Source: Fulvimarina endophytica (GTDB taxonomy: Bacteria; Pseudomonadota; Alphaproteobacteria; Rhizobiales; Rhizobiaceae). Taken from it: a DNA stretch of 64,000 bases. The stretch is taken from positions 124,001 through 188,000 of the forward strand of contig NZ_QURL01000007.1 of the NCBI RefSeq assembly GCF_003403015.1, given 5' to 3'. A program made the position numbers and the translations under genes. Under the pieces are notes generated by a model, which saw only the letters and a list, made by a program, of their open reading frames with translations, did no database searches and was not told the origin of the DNA. Positions 28,681 through 36,767 of the stretch are shown here, piece after piece; position 1 is the first letter of the stretch; the number at the start of each line of letters is the position of its first letter.

Positions 28681-29790
28681 TCAGGCCGCCTTCGCCTTGG
28701 CGCGCTCGTCTTCCGAAAGGAACGGGTAATCTGTATAACCCTCCTTGCCGCCGCCGTAGAACGTGTCCTTGTCCGGCTCGTTGAGCGGCGCATCGATCTT
28801 CAGGCGTTCGACGAGATCGGGATTGGCGATGAAGGGCCGGCCGAAGCAGACGAGATCCACCTTGCCGCTCGCCACGCGCTCGATCGCCGCCTCTCGGTCG
28901 TATTCGTTATTGCCCATGAACACGCCGCCGAAGGCTTCCTTCAGGTCCGCACTCGTCACCGTCTGATCGTCGCGATCGCTCCAGATCTTGCCTTCGACCA
29001 CGTGGAGATAAGCGAGCTTGCGCTTGCCGAGCTCGCGGGCATAGGCGAGGAAGAGCTCCTTCGGATTGCTTTCGGAAATGTCGTTCGCGCCGCTCTCCGG
29101 CGAGATGCGGACGCCGACGCGGTCCGCGCCCCAGACCTTAACCACCGCATCGATCACCTGAAGCGGGAAGCGCATGCGGTTTTCGATCGAGCCGCCGAAC
29201 TCGTCCTCGCGCTTGTTGGTGCCGTCCTGCAGGAACTGGTCGAGCAGATAGCCATTCGCCGAGTGGACTTCCACGCCATCGAAGCCCGCCTTCTTGGCGT
29301 TCTCGGCAGCCTTTACATAGTCCTCGACCACGCGAGGCAATTCGTCCGTCTCAAGGGCGCGCGGCGTCGGGATGTCCTTGAACCCGTCTTCGGTGAAGGC
29401 CTGCTGGTCGGGCTTGACCGCCGAGGCGGAGACGGGAAGCCGGCCGCCGTCCTGAAGGTCGGGATGCGAGATGCGTCCGACATGCCAGAGCTGCATGGTA
29501 ATCTTGCCGCCCTCGGCATGGACGGCGTCCGTCACCTTCTCCCAGGCCGCGACCTGCTCGTCCGAATAGATGCCGGGCGTCCAGGCATAGCCCTTGCCCT
29601 CGTTCGAGATCTGCGTCGCCTCGGAGATGATCAGCCCGGCGCTGGCGCGCTGGCGGTAATATTCGACATGCATGTCCTTCGGGGTGTCGCTGTCATCGGC
29701 GCGCGAGCGCGTGAGCGGCGCCATGATCACCCGATTGGCCAGCTTGACCGGCCCGAGATCGAATGCTTCGAAGAGCTTTTCGTCAGCCAT
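28681..29790 (-). CDS. Alkene reductase, Old Yellow Enzyme family (NemA-like)
   Basis: FMN enzyme that reduces activated C=C bonds, and often nitro groups or N-ethylmaleimide, with NAD(P)H. 369 aa, a single TIM barrel without the iron-sulfur extension of dienoyl-CoA reductases. The substrate-binding pair H176 and N179 (HSANGYLLDQF) and the proton-donor Y181 are present, as are MAPLTRSRA at the FMN site and CFGRPFIANPDLV near the C-terminus. Monocistronic with its own terminator. A TGCA-type 13-bp motif identical to the one before the phasin gene lies 23-35 bases upstream of its start codon. Physiological substrate unknown. Confidence 0.93.
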   Translation of the reverse strand: MADEKLFEAFDLGPVKLANRVIMAPLTRSRADDSDTPKDMHVEYYRQRASAGLIISEATQISNEGKGYAWTPGIYSDEQVAAWEKVTDAVHAEGGKITMQLWHVGRISHPDLQDGGRLPVSASAVKPDQQAFTEDGFKDIPTPRALETDELPRVVEDYVKAAENAKKAGFDGVEVHSANGYLLDQFLQDGTNKREDEFGGSIENRMRFPLQVIDAVVKVWGADRVGVRISPESGANDISESNPKELFLAYARELGKRKLAYLHVVEGKIWSDRDDQTVTSADLKEAFGGVFMGNNEYDREAAIERVASGKVDLVCFGRPFIANPDLVERLKIDAPLNEPDKDTFYGGGKEGYTDYPFLSEDERAKAKAA

Positions 29791-29812
29791 AATGAACCTT
29801 CATTGCCATGTG

Positions 29813-29825
29813 TTGTGCAGTGCAA
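29813..29825 (-). promoter_or_regulatory. TGCA-N-TGCA motif upstream of the alkene reductase gene
   Basis: TTGTGCAGTGCAA on the plus strand, the exact reverse complement of the 13-mer before the phasin gene at 5857-5869. It ends 23 bases before the start codon at 29790, a position suited to repression. The common site suggests a common regulator; identity with PhaR is inference. It falls in the 177-base gap between this gene and the divergent rlmJ. Confidence 0.45.
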
Positions 29826-29967
29826 ACACCGCTTTCCGCCATGATGTGGGATGAAAGCGCCGAAGGAGTAGTGGCCTGAACGATCCGTTGCCGTTACGCC
29901 GACAAGGGAACAAAAGGCGCGAACGGTCATCGCCCTTCCTGCAGATCGAAACTCGACGAGAGACAGC

Positions 29968-30813
29968 TTGAACTACCGCCACGCTTATCACGCCGGCAAC
30001 TTCTCCGACGTCGTGAAACACGCGCTTCTCACCCGCCTCATCGCCTATCTGAAGCGCAAGGACAAAGCGTTCCGCGTGTTCGACACCCATGCAGGTCGCG
30101 GCCGCTACAATCTGAAGGGTGAGGAAGCGAACAAGACCGGCGAGGCCGCGGACGGCATCCTGCGGATCGCACAGAATGCCGATCTGCGCGCCGAACCTCT
30201 GCTCGAGGACTACTTCGCCGCCGTCGAGGAGGATCTGGCCGAGGGCTTCTATCCCGGCTCGCCGCTCATCGCGCGGCGCTGCCTGCGGCCGGGCGACAGG
30301 CTTTCGGCCTACGAACTCCACCCGGAAGACAGCGAGGCGCTGCGCGCACTCTTTGCCGGCGACGTTCAGGTGAAGGCGATCCATCTCGATGCCTGGCTCG
30401 CCCTCGGGGCCCATCTTCCGCCCAAGGAGAAGCGGGGCCTCGTCCTCATCGATCCGCCCTTCGAAAAGACGAGCGAGGTGGAGGACATTCTCTCAGGCCT
30501 GGAGAAGGCGGTGGCGCGCTGGCGCGGCGGCGTCTTCGCCGTCTGGTATCCGATCAAGAGGCAGGCGATGGTGGACCGGCTCCTGGAGGGCCTCGCCCAT
30601 ATCGCCCCGCAGGAAGCGATGAGCGCGGAAGCGCGGTTCCTGAAACCGGACCCGCGCGAGGACCGCCTGATCGGAACGGGGCTCGCCGTCATCAACCCTC
30701 CCTACACCTTTAGGGAGGAGGCGCAGACGATCCTCGATCTCATGCTTCCCGCCCTGCGGCGAGACAAGTCGGCAACAGGTCGCGCATTTACGCTCCCGCG
30801 CGGCGCCGCCTAG
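29968..30813 (+). CDS. rlmJ: 23S rRNA (adenine(2030)-N6)-methyltransferase RlmJ
   Basis: SAM-dependent enzyme that methylates N6 of A2030 in 23S rRNA. 281 aa with the family N-terminus NYRHAYHAGNFSDVVKH and the catalytic DPPF motif at 162-165 (LIDPPFEKT). FDTHAGRGRY is the SAM-binding loop. The start is a TTG at 29968, placing the conserved NYRHAYHAG right at the N-terminus; no in-frame ATG is near. A weak GAGAGA precedes it. Followed at 71 bases by an exported protein gene on the same strand. Confidence 0.94.
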   Translation: MNYRHAYHAGNFSDVVKHALLTRLIAYLKRKDKAFRVFDTHAGRGRYNLKGEEANKTGEAADGILRIAQNADLRAEPLLEDYFAAVEEDLAEGFYPGSPLIARRCLRPGDRLSAYELHPEDSEALRALFAGDVQVKAIHLDAWLALGAHLPPKEKRGLVLIDPPFEKTSEVEDILSGLEKAVARWRGGVFAVWYPIKRQAMVDRLLEGLAHIAPQEAMSAEARFLKPDPREDRLIGTGLAVINPPYTFREEAQTILDLMLPALRRDKSATGRAFTLPRGAA

Positions 30814-30884
30814 TCTCGCCCGAAAGGTCCTGCGTGCTATCGTTCCCTATGTCTCTCGAACGATCCAACGAACAGGTTCCCTCG

Positions 30885-31430
30885 ATGCGCCACCTCCTTT
30901 CGGGACTTCTGCTCACCGCGATCGTCGCCGGCATCCCGTTCTCGCCCGCGAATGCCGCCGATCTGCAGATGCGCCAGGCACCGGCCATGCAGGCGCTGGT
31001 TCCGTCCTGCTACGATCCGCGGGTCCTGGCGCAGGTCGAGGACCAGTTCGAATACGGGGCTCCGCGCGTCCTCGAAAGCAGGCTCGAAATCCTGGAATTC
31101 TCCAGTCTGCAGGAAAAGGCCTATCAGCCGCAGATCCTGGCCGACGGCATCCCGTCCCCTCAGCCGATCGAGCGACGCTGGTGCCAGGGTGAGGCCCTGC
31201 TCTCCGATCACCAGCGCCGAACCGTCTATTACATCATCGAATATCCGATGGGTTACGCCGCCGCCGGAAGCTTCCTCGGTTTCATGGGAAGCGCCAATCC
31301 CGCGCAAGCATGGCGGGCGGAAGGCTGCATACTCGGCCTCGACGAGTGGCATGTCTACGGTGCGAACTGCCAGTCCCTGCGGCGCTTCCCGCCCGAGGCA
31401 CGGACCGGTTACGGCTACGTCTCGAAATAG
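30885..31430 (+). CDS. Exported four-cysteine protein of unknown function
   Basis: 181 aa from the ATG before RHLLSGLLLTAIVAG, which gives a proper signal peptide with cleavage near PANAAD; the frame is open to a GTG at 30834, but that adds a charged leader. The mature part has four cysteines (in SCYDPR, WCQGE, GCILG and NCQSL), probably two disulfides, and a conserved-looking centre (RTVYYIIEYPMGYA, LDEWHVYGANC). I cannot name the family; similar small exported proteins are found in rhizobia without assigned function. Location is periplasmic or secreted. Confidence 0.78.
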   Translation: MRHLLSGLLLTAIVAGIPFSPANAADLQMRQAPAMQALVPSCYDPRVLAQVEDQFEYGAPRVLESRLEILEFSSLQEKAYQPQILADGIPSPQPIERRWCQGEALLSDHQRRTVYYIIEYPMGYAAAGSFLGFMGSANPAQAWRAEGCILGLDEWHVYGANCQSLRRFPPEARTGYGYVSK

Positions 31431-31502
31431 GCGCAGGCCCGCCCCCGGCGGCAGCTCTCTTTCCGCCTTTCCCATTGCCCGCATCAGACCGGAGATCACC
31501 CC

Positions 31503-32099
31503 ATGCGTCTCATCGGATCGACGGCCTCGCCCTTCGTCGCCAAGGTGCGGATGGCAGCGCTCGTCTGCGATCTCGAACTCGATTTCGAGGTGATCGACGT
31601 CAACGCCCAGCCGGACGCGCTGCTCTCGCTCAACCCCCTCGGCAAGATCCCGGTTCTCGTCACTGAGACCGGAACCCCCGTCTTTGACAGCACCGTGATC
31701 TGCGAGCTTCTCGATCGGATCACGGGGAACGCGCTGCTCCCTCAGACGCTCGAAGGGTTCGCGCAGACGCGCACCTTCGAGGCGGCGGCGAGCGGAGTGA
31801 TGGACGCCCTCATTCTGTGCCTCTACGAGGAGCGCTATCGTCCCGAGGAGAAGCGCCATTCTGGATGGGTGGGTCGCCAGATGGCGAAGGCCGATCGCGG
31901 GCTCGACTGGCTGGACCGGCATCTCGACGAACTCGGCGCCCAGCCCACCCTCGCCCATTGTGCCCTCGCCGCCCTTCTCGGCTGGATGGAGCTGCGCTTT
32001 GCCGGCAAGGCCGAACGCGAACACCCACGCCTCGCGGAATGGCGCGATCGCTTCTTCGACGGCCATCCCCGGCTGAAGGACGTCAAGCCGCATCTCTGA
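31503..32099 (+). CDS. Glutathione S-transferase family protein
   Basis: 198 aa with the N-terminal thioredoxin fold (MRLIGSTASPFVAKVRMAAL, where S9 or nearby serine is the likely thiol-activating residue, and LNPLGKIPVLV with the cis-proline of the glutathione site) and a helical C-terminal domain starting near residue 85. Such enzymes conjugate or reduce electrophiles with glutathione; the substrate here is unknown. It is convergent with lpxB across 66 bases, where other Hyphomicrobiales often have gltA. Confidence 0.88.
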   Translation: MRLIGSTASPFVAKVRMAALVCDLELDFEVIDVNAQPDALLSLNPLGKIPVLVTETGTPVFDSTVICELLDRITGNALLPQTLEGFAQTRTFEAAASGVMDALILCLYEERYRPEEKRHSGWVGRQMAKADRGLDWLDRHLDELGAQPTLAHCALAALLGWMELRFAGKAEREHPRLAEWRDRFFDGHPRLKDVKPHL

Positions 32100-32165
32100 G
32101 GTCGCGCGCTTTCGAACGCTCGGAAAACCGGACCTGAAAGCCGGATCGGCCTCCGGTCCGATGCT

Positions 32166-33332
32166 TCAATCGGCAAGCCGGCTTTCGGCGCGCTCACCCA
32201 TCACCTCGACGATGATCTCCGCCGCAGCCTCGCCCGGCGAGCGGTCGATCGCCATGCGTTCACGAATCGTGCGGAAGCCCTCGATCTGAGCGCGGCGCTC
32301 GGGCGTATCGGTGATGAGGCGCTGGATACGCCGGGCGAGATGTTCCGGGCGCACCGTCTCGTGAAAATGCTCGGCGACGAGCGGATGGCCGACGATGAAG
32401 TTCGGCAGCGCCGTGGTCCAGGCCGTGACCAGATGCCGGAAGCGGTAGCCGACCGCATCGAGCTTGTAGGCGAGCGCCATCGGCACCCCGGCCAGAGCGA
32501 GTTCCAGCGATACGGTGCCGGAGGCCGCGAGCGCGGCATCGGCGCGCGCGAAGGCCGCCCACTTCTCCGCCTCGCCGGTGACGATCGCGGGACGATGGCG
32601 CCAGATCGCGACCTCCGTCTCGATACGTGCGCGGTGGCGGGGAAGCGTCGCAATGGTCGCCTCGAGCCCCGGTTCCATCTCCCGCAGCCGCTCGAACGTC
32701 GCACCGAAATCGGACAGCAGCCGGCTGATTTCGCCGCGCCGTGACCCGGGAAGAATGAGAAGCTCCGGCGGCGAGGCCGGCTTCTCCTTCAGATCACGGG
32801 CGAGAAGCGGGCGCAGATGCGGCTCCTTCACGATCGGATGGCCCACATAGGTCGCGGGCGGGCCGTTCAGTCGTTCATAGACCGCCGGTTCGAATGGGAA
32901 CGTGCAGATCGCGTGGTCGATATAGGGACGCATCTTCGCCGCGCGCCCCTCGCGCCACGCCCAGACGGTGGGCGGAACGTAGTTCACGATCGGGATATGC
33001 GGCCGCGCCGCCCGCAACCGTTTCGCGATCCGGTGGGAGAAGGTCGGACTGTCGATGACGACGAGGAGATCGGGCTCCGCCTCGATGACCGCCTTCGCCG
33101 TCGAGGAGACCCGGCGCATCAGCTGGGGAAGACGGGCGAGGATCGCCCCCACCCCGATGATCGACAATTCGTCGATGTCGAAGAGGCTGTCCAACCCCTC
33201 GGCCCGCATCGCCTCCCCTCCGAGCCCGAAGAGTTCGAGATCATCGCCGAGCCGGATCTTGAGATGCCGGATCAGGTCGGCCCCGATCCGGTCTCCCGAC
33301 GGCTCGCCGGTGATGAAGGCGATCTTCGTCAT
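32166..33332 (-). CDS. lpxB: Lipid-A-disaccharide synthase
   Basis: Inverting GT19 glycosyltransferase that joins UDP-2,3-diacylglucosamine and lipid X into the tetraacyl disaccharide of lipid A at the inner membrane. 388 aa, standard length. N-terminal TGEPSGDRIGADLIRHL and the conserved VIDSPTFSHRIAKRL, YVPPTVWAWREGRA and GSRRGEISRL segments are present, together with the acceptor region AASGTVSLELAL. Last gene of the long minus-strand envelope block, overlapping lpxI by four bases. Confidence 0.97.
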   Translation of the reverse strand: MTKIAFITGEPSGDRIGADLIRHLKIRLGDDLELFGLGGEAMRAEGLDSLFDIDELSIIGVGAILARLPQLMRRVSSTAKAVIEAEPDLLVVIDSPTFSHRIAKRLRAARPHIPIVNYVPPTVWAWREGRAAKMRPYIDHAICTFPFEPAVYERLNGPPATYVGHPIVKEPHLRPLLARDLKEKPASPPELLILPGSRRGEISRLLSDFGATFERLREMEPGLEATIATLPRHRARIETEVAIWRHRPAIVTGEAEKWAAFARADAALAASGTVSLELALAGVPMALAYKLDAVGYRFRHLVTAWTTALPNFIVGHPLVAEHFHETVRPEHLARRIQRLITDTPERRAQIEGFRTIRERMAIDRSPGEAAAEIIVEVMGERAESRLAD

Positions 33333-34225
33333 GACTGGACGTCTCCGCGAAGGTCCATCTCGTCCCGGCTCAGGCCCATCAGGCAGATCCCCGCCTCGTT
33401 GACCGCATCCAGAACGTCGTCGATGCCGAGGATCAGGCTCTCGCCAGCCGAGACGCCGATGGCCGAGATGCCGGCCGCGATCGCCTCCTCGATGGTCTGG
33501 ATGCCGATGCTCGGCAGATCGAAGCGCCGATCCTGATCGGGCTTCACGGCCTTGACCAGAACGGGGCTCTCGGTGCGCCCGATCCGCTTCGCCTTTCGAA
33601 ACTCCGCAACCCGCCGCATCATGTCGCGCGTGCCTTCGATCCCTTCGAGGGCGATGATCCGCTCATGGGAGGCAACCGCCGCCTGTCCCGCGTCGAGGAC
33701 GCCGAGAGCGGTCGCCGCGCGGTGGGCTTTCGCGAGAGCCAGCATCTCGCGCGGCCTCGGCGGTCGGGCCGACAGGACTCCGGCGGGCGCGATGAGGCGC
33801 GGCGCGATCTCCTGCACGGCAAGCAGTTCGAACCCCCGGGTCTCCAGATAGCGGCTGAGATTGCGCAACATGACGTCGTCGCCGCCGCGCACGATGGAGA
33901 GGGCCTTGGGCAGGATGCGCAATGTCCTGAGGGACGGAATGACCGAGCGGAAATCGGGCCGGCTCGAGATCGTCCCACAGAAGACCAGCTTGCGCGCGCC
34001 CTCAGCATAAAGCCAGTCGATGGCATCGCCGGTCCGCCCCCAGGGAAAGGCCCGCGAGAGATCAGTGATCGCCTCGTTCGAGATGCCGTCGGCAAAGCGC
34101 GCGACGATGGGCACCATCCCGCGCTCGCGCGCGGCCTGCGCGACCACCACCGGCAGCGAGCCGCCGCCGGCGACGATGCCGAGGCGTTCGCCCCCCGGCG
34201 GCAGATCGGGCTCTGGTGCCGGCAT
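33329..34225 (-). CDS. lpxI: UDP-2,3-diacylglucosamine diphosphatase LpxI
   Basis: Hydrolyses UDP-2,3-diacylglucosamine to lipid X and UMP. 298 aa, the DUF1009/LpxI family that replaces LpxH in alphaproteobacteria. N-terminal GIVAGGGSLPVVVAQAARERG and the conserved C-terminal DLPSIGIQTIEEAIAAGISA and GESLILGIDDVLDAVNEAG regions support the call. It sits between lpxA and lpxB in their usual order, one base after lpxA and overlapping lpxB by four. Confidence 0.96.
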   Translation of the reverse strand: MPAPEPDLPPGGERLGIVAGGGSLPVVVAQAARERGMVPIVARFADGISNEAITDLSRAFPWGRTGDAIDWLYAEGARKLVFCGTISSRPDFRSVIPSLRTLRILPKALSIVRGGDDVMLRNLSRYLETRGFELLAVQEIAPRLIAPAGVLSARPPRPREMLALAKAHRAATALGVLDAGQAAVASHERIIALEGIEGTRDMMRRVAEFRKAKRIGRTESPVLVKAVKPDQDRRFDLPSIGIQTIEEAIAAGISAIGVSAGESLILGIDDVLDAVNEAGICLMGLSRDEMDLRGDVQS

Positions 34226-34226
34226 A

Positions 34227-35048
34227 TCAGGCGTGCGGCGTATGTCTCGGCGTGCACAGGGAGCGATCGCCGCCCGAGCGGATGAAGCCGAGGAGATCGT
34301 TGACCAGCGGATCGTCGGGGAACTCCTGCGTCACCTCGTCGAGATTTTCCCGGAAGGTCTGATCGAAGGAGAACAGCATGCGATAGGCGCGGCGCACATT
34401 GCGCACCGCCTCGCGGTTGAAGCCCGCCCGCTTCATGCCGATGACGTTCAGCCCCGACAGATAGGCCCGGTTGCCGAGGACCATGCCGAAGGGGATGACG
34501 TCGCCTTCCACGGCCGCGATGCCGCCGATATAGGCGTGATGGCCGATGCGGGTGAACTGGTGGATGCCCGAGCCGCCCGCGATCGTCGCGAAGTCGCCGA
34601 CCGTGCAGTGGCCCGCCAGCATCACGTTGTTGATAAGCGTGACATTGTTGCCGACGATGCAGTCATGGGCGACGTGGGCGCCGGTGAAGAAGGCGCAATT
34701 GTCTCCGACGACAGTTTCCGAATGGCCCTGGATCGTCCCGGGATTCATCGTCACATGTTCGCGGATGAGGGCATTGCGGCCGATGATCAGCCGCGTATCC
34801 TCGCCGCGATATTTCAGATGCTGGGGCGCGTGGCCGATGGAGGCGAAGGGCCAGATGCCGGCATTCTCGCCGATGACCGTATTGCCCCAGAGGACCACGT
34901 GGGAGCGCAGGCGGGACCCCGCACCGAGCCGCACCTGCGGCCCGATATGGCAGAACGGCCCGATCTCGCAGCCCTCGCCGATCTCCGCGCCATCCTCGAT
35001 CACCGATGTGGGATGGATGACGGTCTCGGTTCGCTCGGCCGCGCTCAT
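34227..35048 (-). CDS. lpxA: UDP-N-acetylglucosamine acyltransferase
   Basis: First step of lipid A synthesis: transfers 3-hydroxyacyl from ACP to the 3-OH of UDP-GlcNAc. 273 aa forming a left-handed beta helix of hexapeptide repeats ([20 protein letters not shown], then [13 protein letters not shown] with the catalytic histidine) and a helical C-terminal region. Overlaps the end of fabZ by four bases (ATGA), so translation is coupled. Confidence 0.97.
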   Translation of the reverse strand: MSAAERTETVIHPTSVIEDGAEIGEGCEIGPFCHIGPQVRLGAGSRLRSHVVLWGNTVIGENAGIWPFASIGHAPQHLKYRGEDTRLIIGRNALIREHVTMNPGTIQGHSETVVGDNCAFFTGAHVAHDCIVGNNVTLINNVMLAGHCTVGDFATIAGGSGIHQFTRIGHHAYIGGIAAVEGDVIPFGMVLGNRAYLSGLNVIGMKRAGFNREAVRNVRRAYRMLFSFDQTFRENLDEVTQEFPDDPLVNDLLGFIRSGGDRSLCTPRHTPHA

Positions 35049-35521
35049 GCCTTCACGGCCTCTTCCGGCGGCACCAGCATCGCGCTGACCGTCGCCTCGG
35101 CGACCTTGCCGCCGTCGACCTTCGCCACGCAGTCGAACTTCCAGATATTGCCGCGGCGTTTGGCCTGAACCACGTGATATTCCAGACGGTCGCCGGGAAG
35201 CACCGGCTTGCGGAACTTCGCATTGTCGATGGTCATGAAATAGACGACCGAAGGCGAGTCCTCGCCCTTGTTGTGGGCGCAGATCGCACCCGCCGTCTGG
35301 GCCATGCCCTCGATGATGAGGACACCCGGCATCACCGGATTGCCCGGGAAGTGGCCCATGAAATGCGGCTCGTTGGCCGTCACGTTCTTGATGCCGATCG
35401 CCGAGCGATCCCCATCGATCTCGATGATGCGATCCACCATCAGGAACGGATAACGATGCGGCAAAAGCTGCATGATCTTGAAGATATCAGCGCTCTCCAG
35501 CGCCTGCGGCACGTCACTCAT
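35045..35521 (-). CDS. fabZ: 3-hydroxyacyl-ACP dehydratase FabZ
   Basis: Hot-dog-fold dehydratase of fatty acid elongation, converting 3-hydroxyacyl-ACP to trans-2-enoyl-ACP and competing with LpxA and LpxD for hydroxyacyl-ACP. 158 aa from the ATG before [12 protein letters not shown]; the catalytic H57 ([10 protein letters not shown]) and E71 (LIIEGMAQ) are in place. Its start lies inside the last codons of lpxD (stop at 35514), and lpxA overlaps its end. Confidence 0.96.
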   Translation of the reverse strand: MSDVPQALESADIFKIMQLLPHRYPFLMVDRIIEIDGDRSAIGIKNVTANEPHFMGHFPGNPVMPGVLIIEGMAQTAGAICAHNKGEDSPSVVYFMTIDNAKFRKPVLPGDRLEYHVVQAKRRGNIWKFDCVAKVDGGKVAEATVSAMLVPPEEAVKA

Positions 35522-36575
35522 CGCTCTTTCCTGCAGACCGTCTCTTTCTCGCAAGTTCCGCGAGCGTCGTCATCTCGCGGAACCAATCCTTCACCGGTTT
35601 GGCCGGCATGCCGCCCCATCGGGCACCCGGCGGAACATCGCCCTGGACGGTCGACACCGCCGCGATCTGCGCGCCCCGACCGATGGTGACGTGTCCTTTG
35701 ACGCCGCTCTGTCCGCCGATCATCACGCCGTCTTCGAGAACGGCGCTTCCAGAAATGCCGACCTGGCCGACGATCACGCAGGAGCGCCCGATGACGACGT
35801 TGTGGCCGATCTGGACCAGATTGTCGATTTTCGTCCCCTCGCCGACCACGGTATCGCGATTGGCCCCGCGGTCGATCGTCGTATTCGCGCCAATCTCGAC
35901 ATCGTCCTGGATCACCACGCGCCCGATCTGCACGGTCTTCATGAGGCCGGTCGGCCCGGCGACGTAACCGAAGCCATCCTGGCCGCATCTAACCCCGGGA
36001 TGGAGGATCACGCGATTGCCGAGAAGCGCATGGGACAGGGAAACGTTCGCGCCGATCCGGCAGTCGCGGCCAATCCGGCAGCCGGCGCCGATGGTCGCGT
36101 TGGCTGCGATCAGCGTCCCCGATCCGATCTCGACACCCGGTCCGACGACGGCGAAGGGCTCGATCGTGACGCCGTCTTCAAGCCGTGCGCTCGGATCGAT
36201 GGAGGCCTTCTCAGAAATCGCCTGACGGCCGCTTACGGGGACAGGTTCGAGCGCCGAAGGGTAGAGCATGCGGCCGGCCTGCGCGAAGGCGAGATCCGCC
36301 CGTTTTGCGACCAGCGCCGCGCATCCTTCCGGCACCGGTTTAGACGCGTAGCGCGTCGCCAGGATCACGCAGCCCGCGCGCGTCGTCTCGAGCTGGTCGG
36401 CATATCGGACATTGTCGAAGAAGGTCAAATCGTCGGGACCGGCTTCGTCGAGCGAGGCGATCCCCGTGATCCGGCGCCCCGTCTGCGGTGCGTTCCGGAC
36501 CTCGATCCCAAGCGCTTCGGCAAGCTCTGCGATCGTGCGGCCGTCGCCGCGTGGGAAGAAGACGGCCGCTGCCAT
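35514..36575 (-). CDS. lpxD: UDP-3-O-(3-hydroxyacyl)glucosamine N-acyltransferase
   Basis: Third step of lipid A synthesis, N-acylation of UDP-3-O-acyl-glucosamine. 353 aa from the ATG before [13 protein letters not shown], with GGGGAG upstream. An N-terminal uridine-binding domain ([18 protein letters not shown]) precedes the hexapeptide-repeat helix ([20 protein letters not shown]) with the catalytic histidine in IGHNVVIG, and a C-terminal helical lid. Separated from bamA by 192 bases with a strong hairpin, then coupled to fabZ by overlap. Confidence 0.97.
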   Translation of the reverse strand: MAAAVFFPRGDGRTIAELAEALGIEVRNAPQTGRRITGIASLDEAGPDDLTFFDNVRYADQLETTRAGCVILATRYASKPVPEGCAALVAKRADLAFAQAGRMLYPSALEPVPVSGRQAISEKASIDPSARLEDGVTIEPFAVVGPGVEIGSGTLIAANATIGAGCRIGRDCRIGANVSLSHALLGNRVILHPGVRCGQDGFGYVAGPTGLMKTVQIGRVVIQDDVEIGANTTIDRGANRDTVVGEGTKIDNLVQIGHNVVIGRSCVIVGQVGISGSAVLEDGVMIGGQSGVKGHVTIGRGAQIAAVSTVQGDVPPGARWGGMPAKPVKDWFREMTTLAELARKRRSAGKSDE

Positions 36576-36707
36576 GGCGCTCCCCGTTCTATCGGCTCTT
36601 CGCCCGGCCTTGCCGCGCGGCATTGGTGGGAAACGGCGCGCCGGCGAGGAGGGTTCGCGAACACCTCTGTCGCCCTGCATTCCGAACATTCGGTCAGTGC
36701 TTTAGAC

Positions 36708-36744
36708 GAATGCGGCCGCTTCGCCAAGCGAAACGGCCGCATTC
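36708..36744 (-). terminator. Strong hairpin between bamA and lpxD
   Basis: An 11-bp stem (36708-36718 with 36734-36744) continues, after one mismatch, as a further 5-bp stem with a three-base loop. It stands just behind the bamA stop at 36768. No T run follows, so it may be a partial terminator, an attenuator or an mRNA-stabilising element that sets lpx expression below bamA. Confidence 0.6.
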
Positions 36745-36767
36745 GGACATCGAAGTCCTGACCCGGA

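Noticed and set aside
32107..32167. A third copy of the 80-bp repeat between the GST gene and lpxB
   Set aside because: Only the first dozen bases (AGCATCGGACCG on the minus strand) and scattered positions agree, and it runs into the lpxB stop codon; too weak to call.
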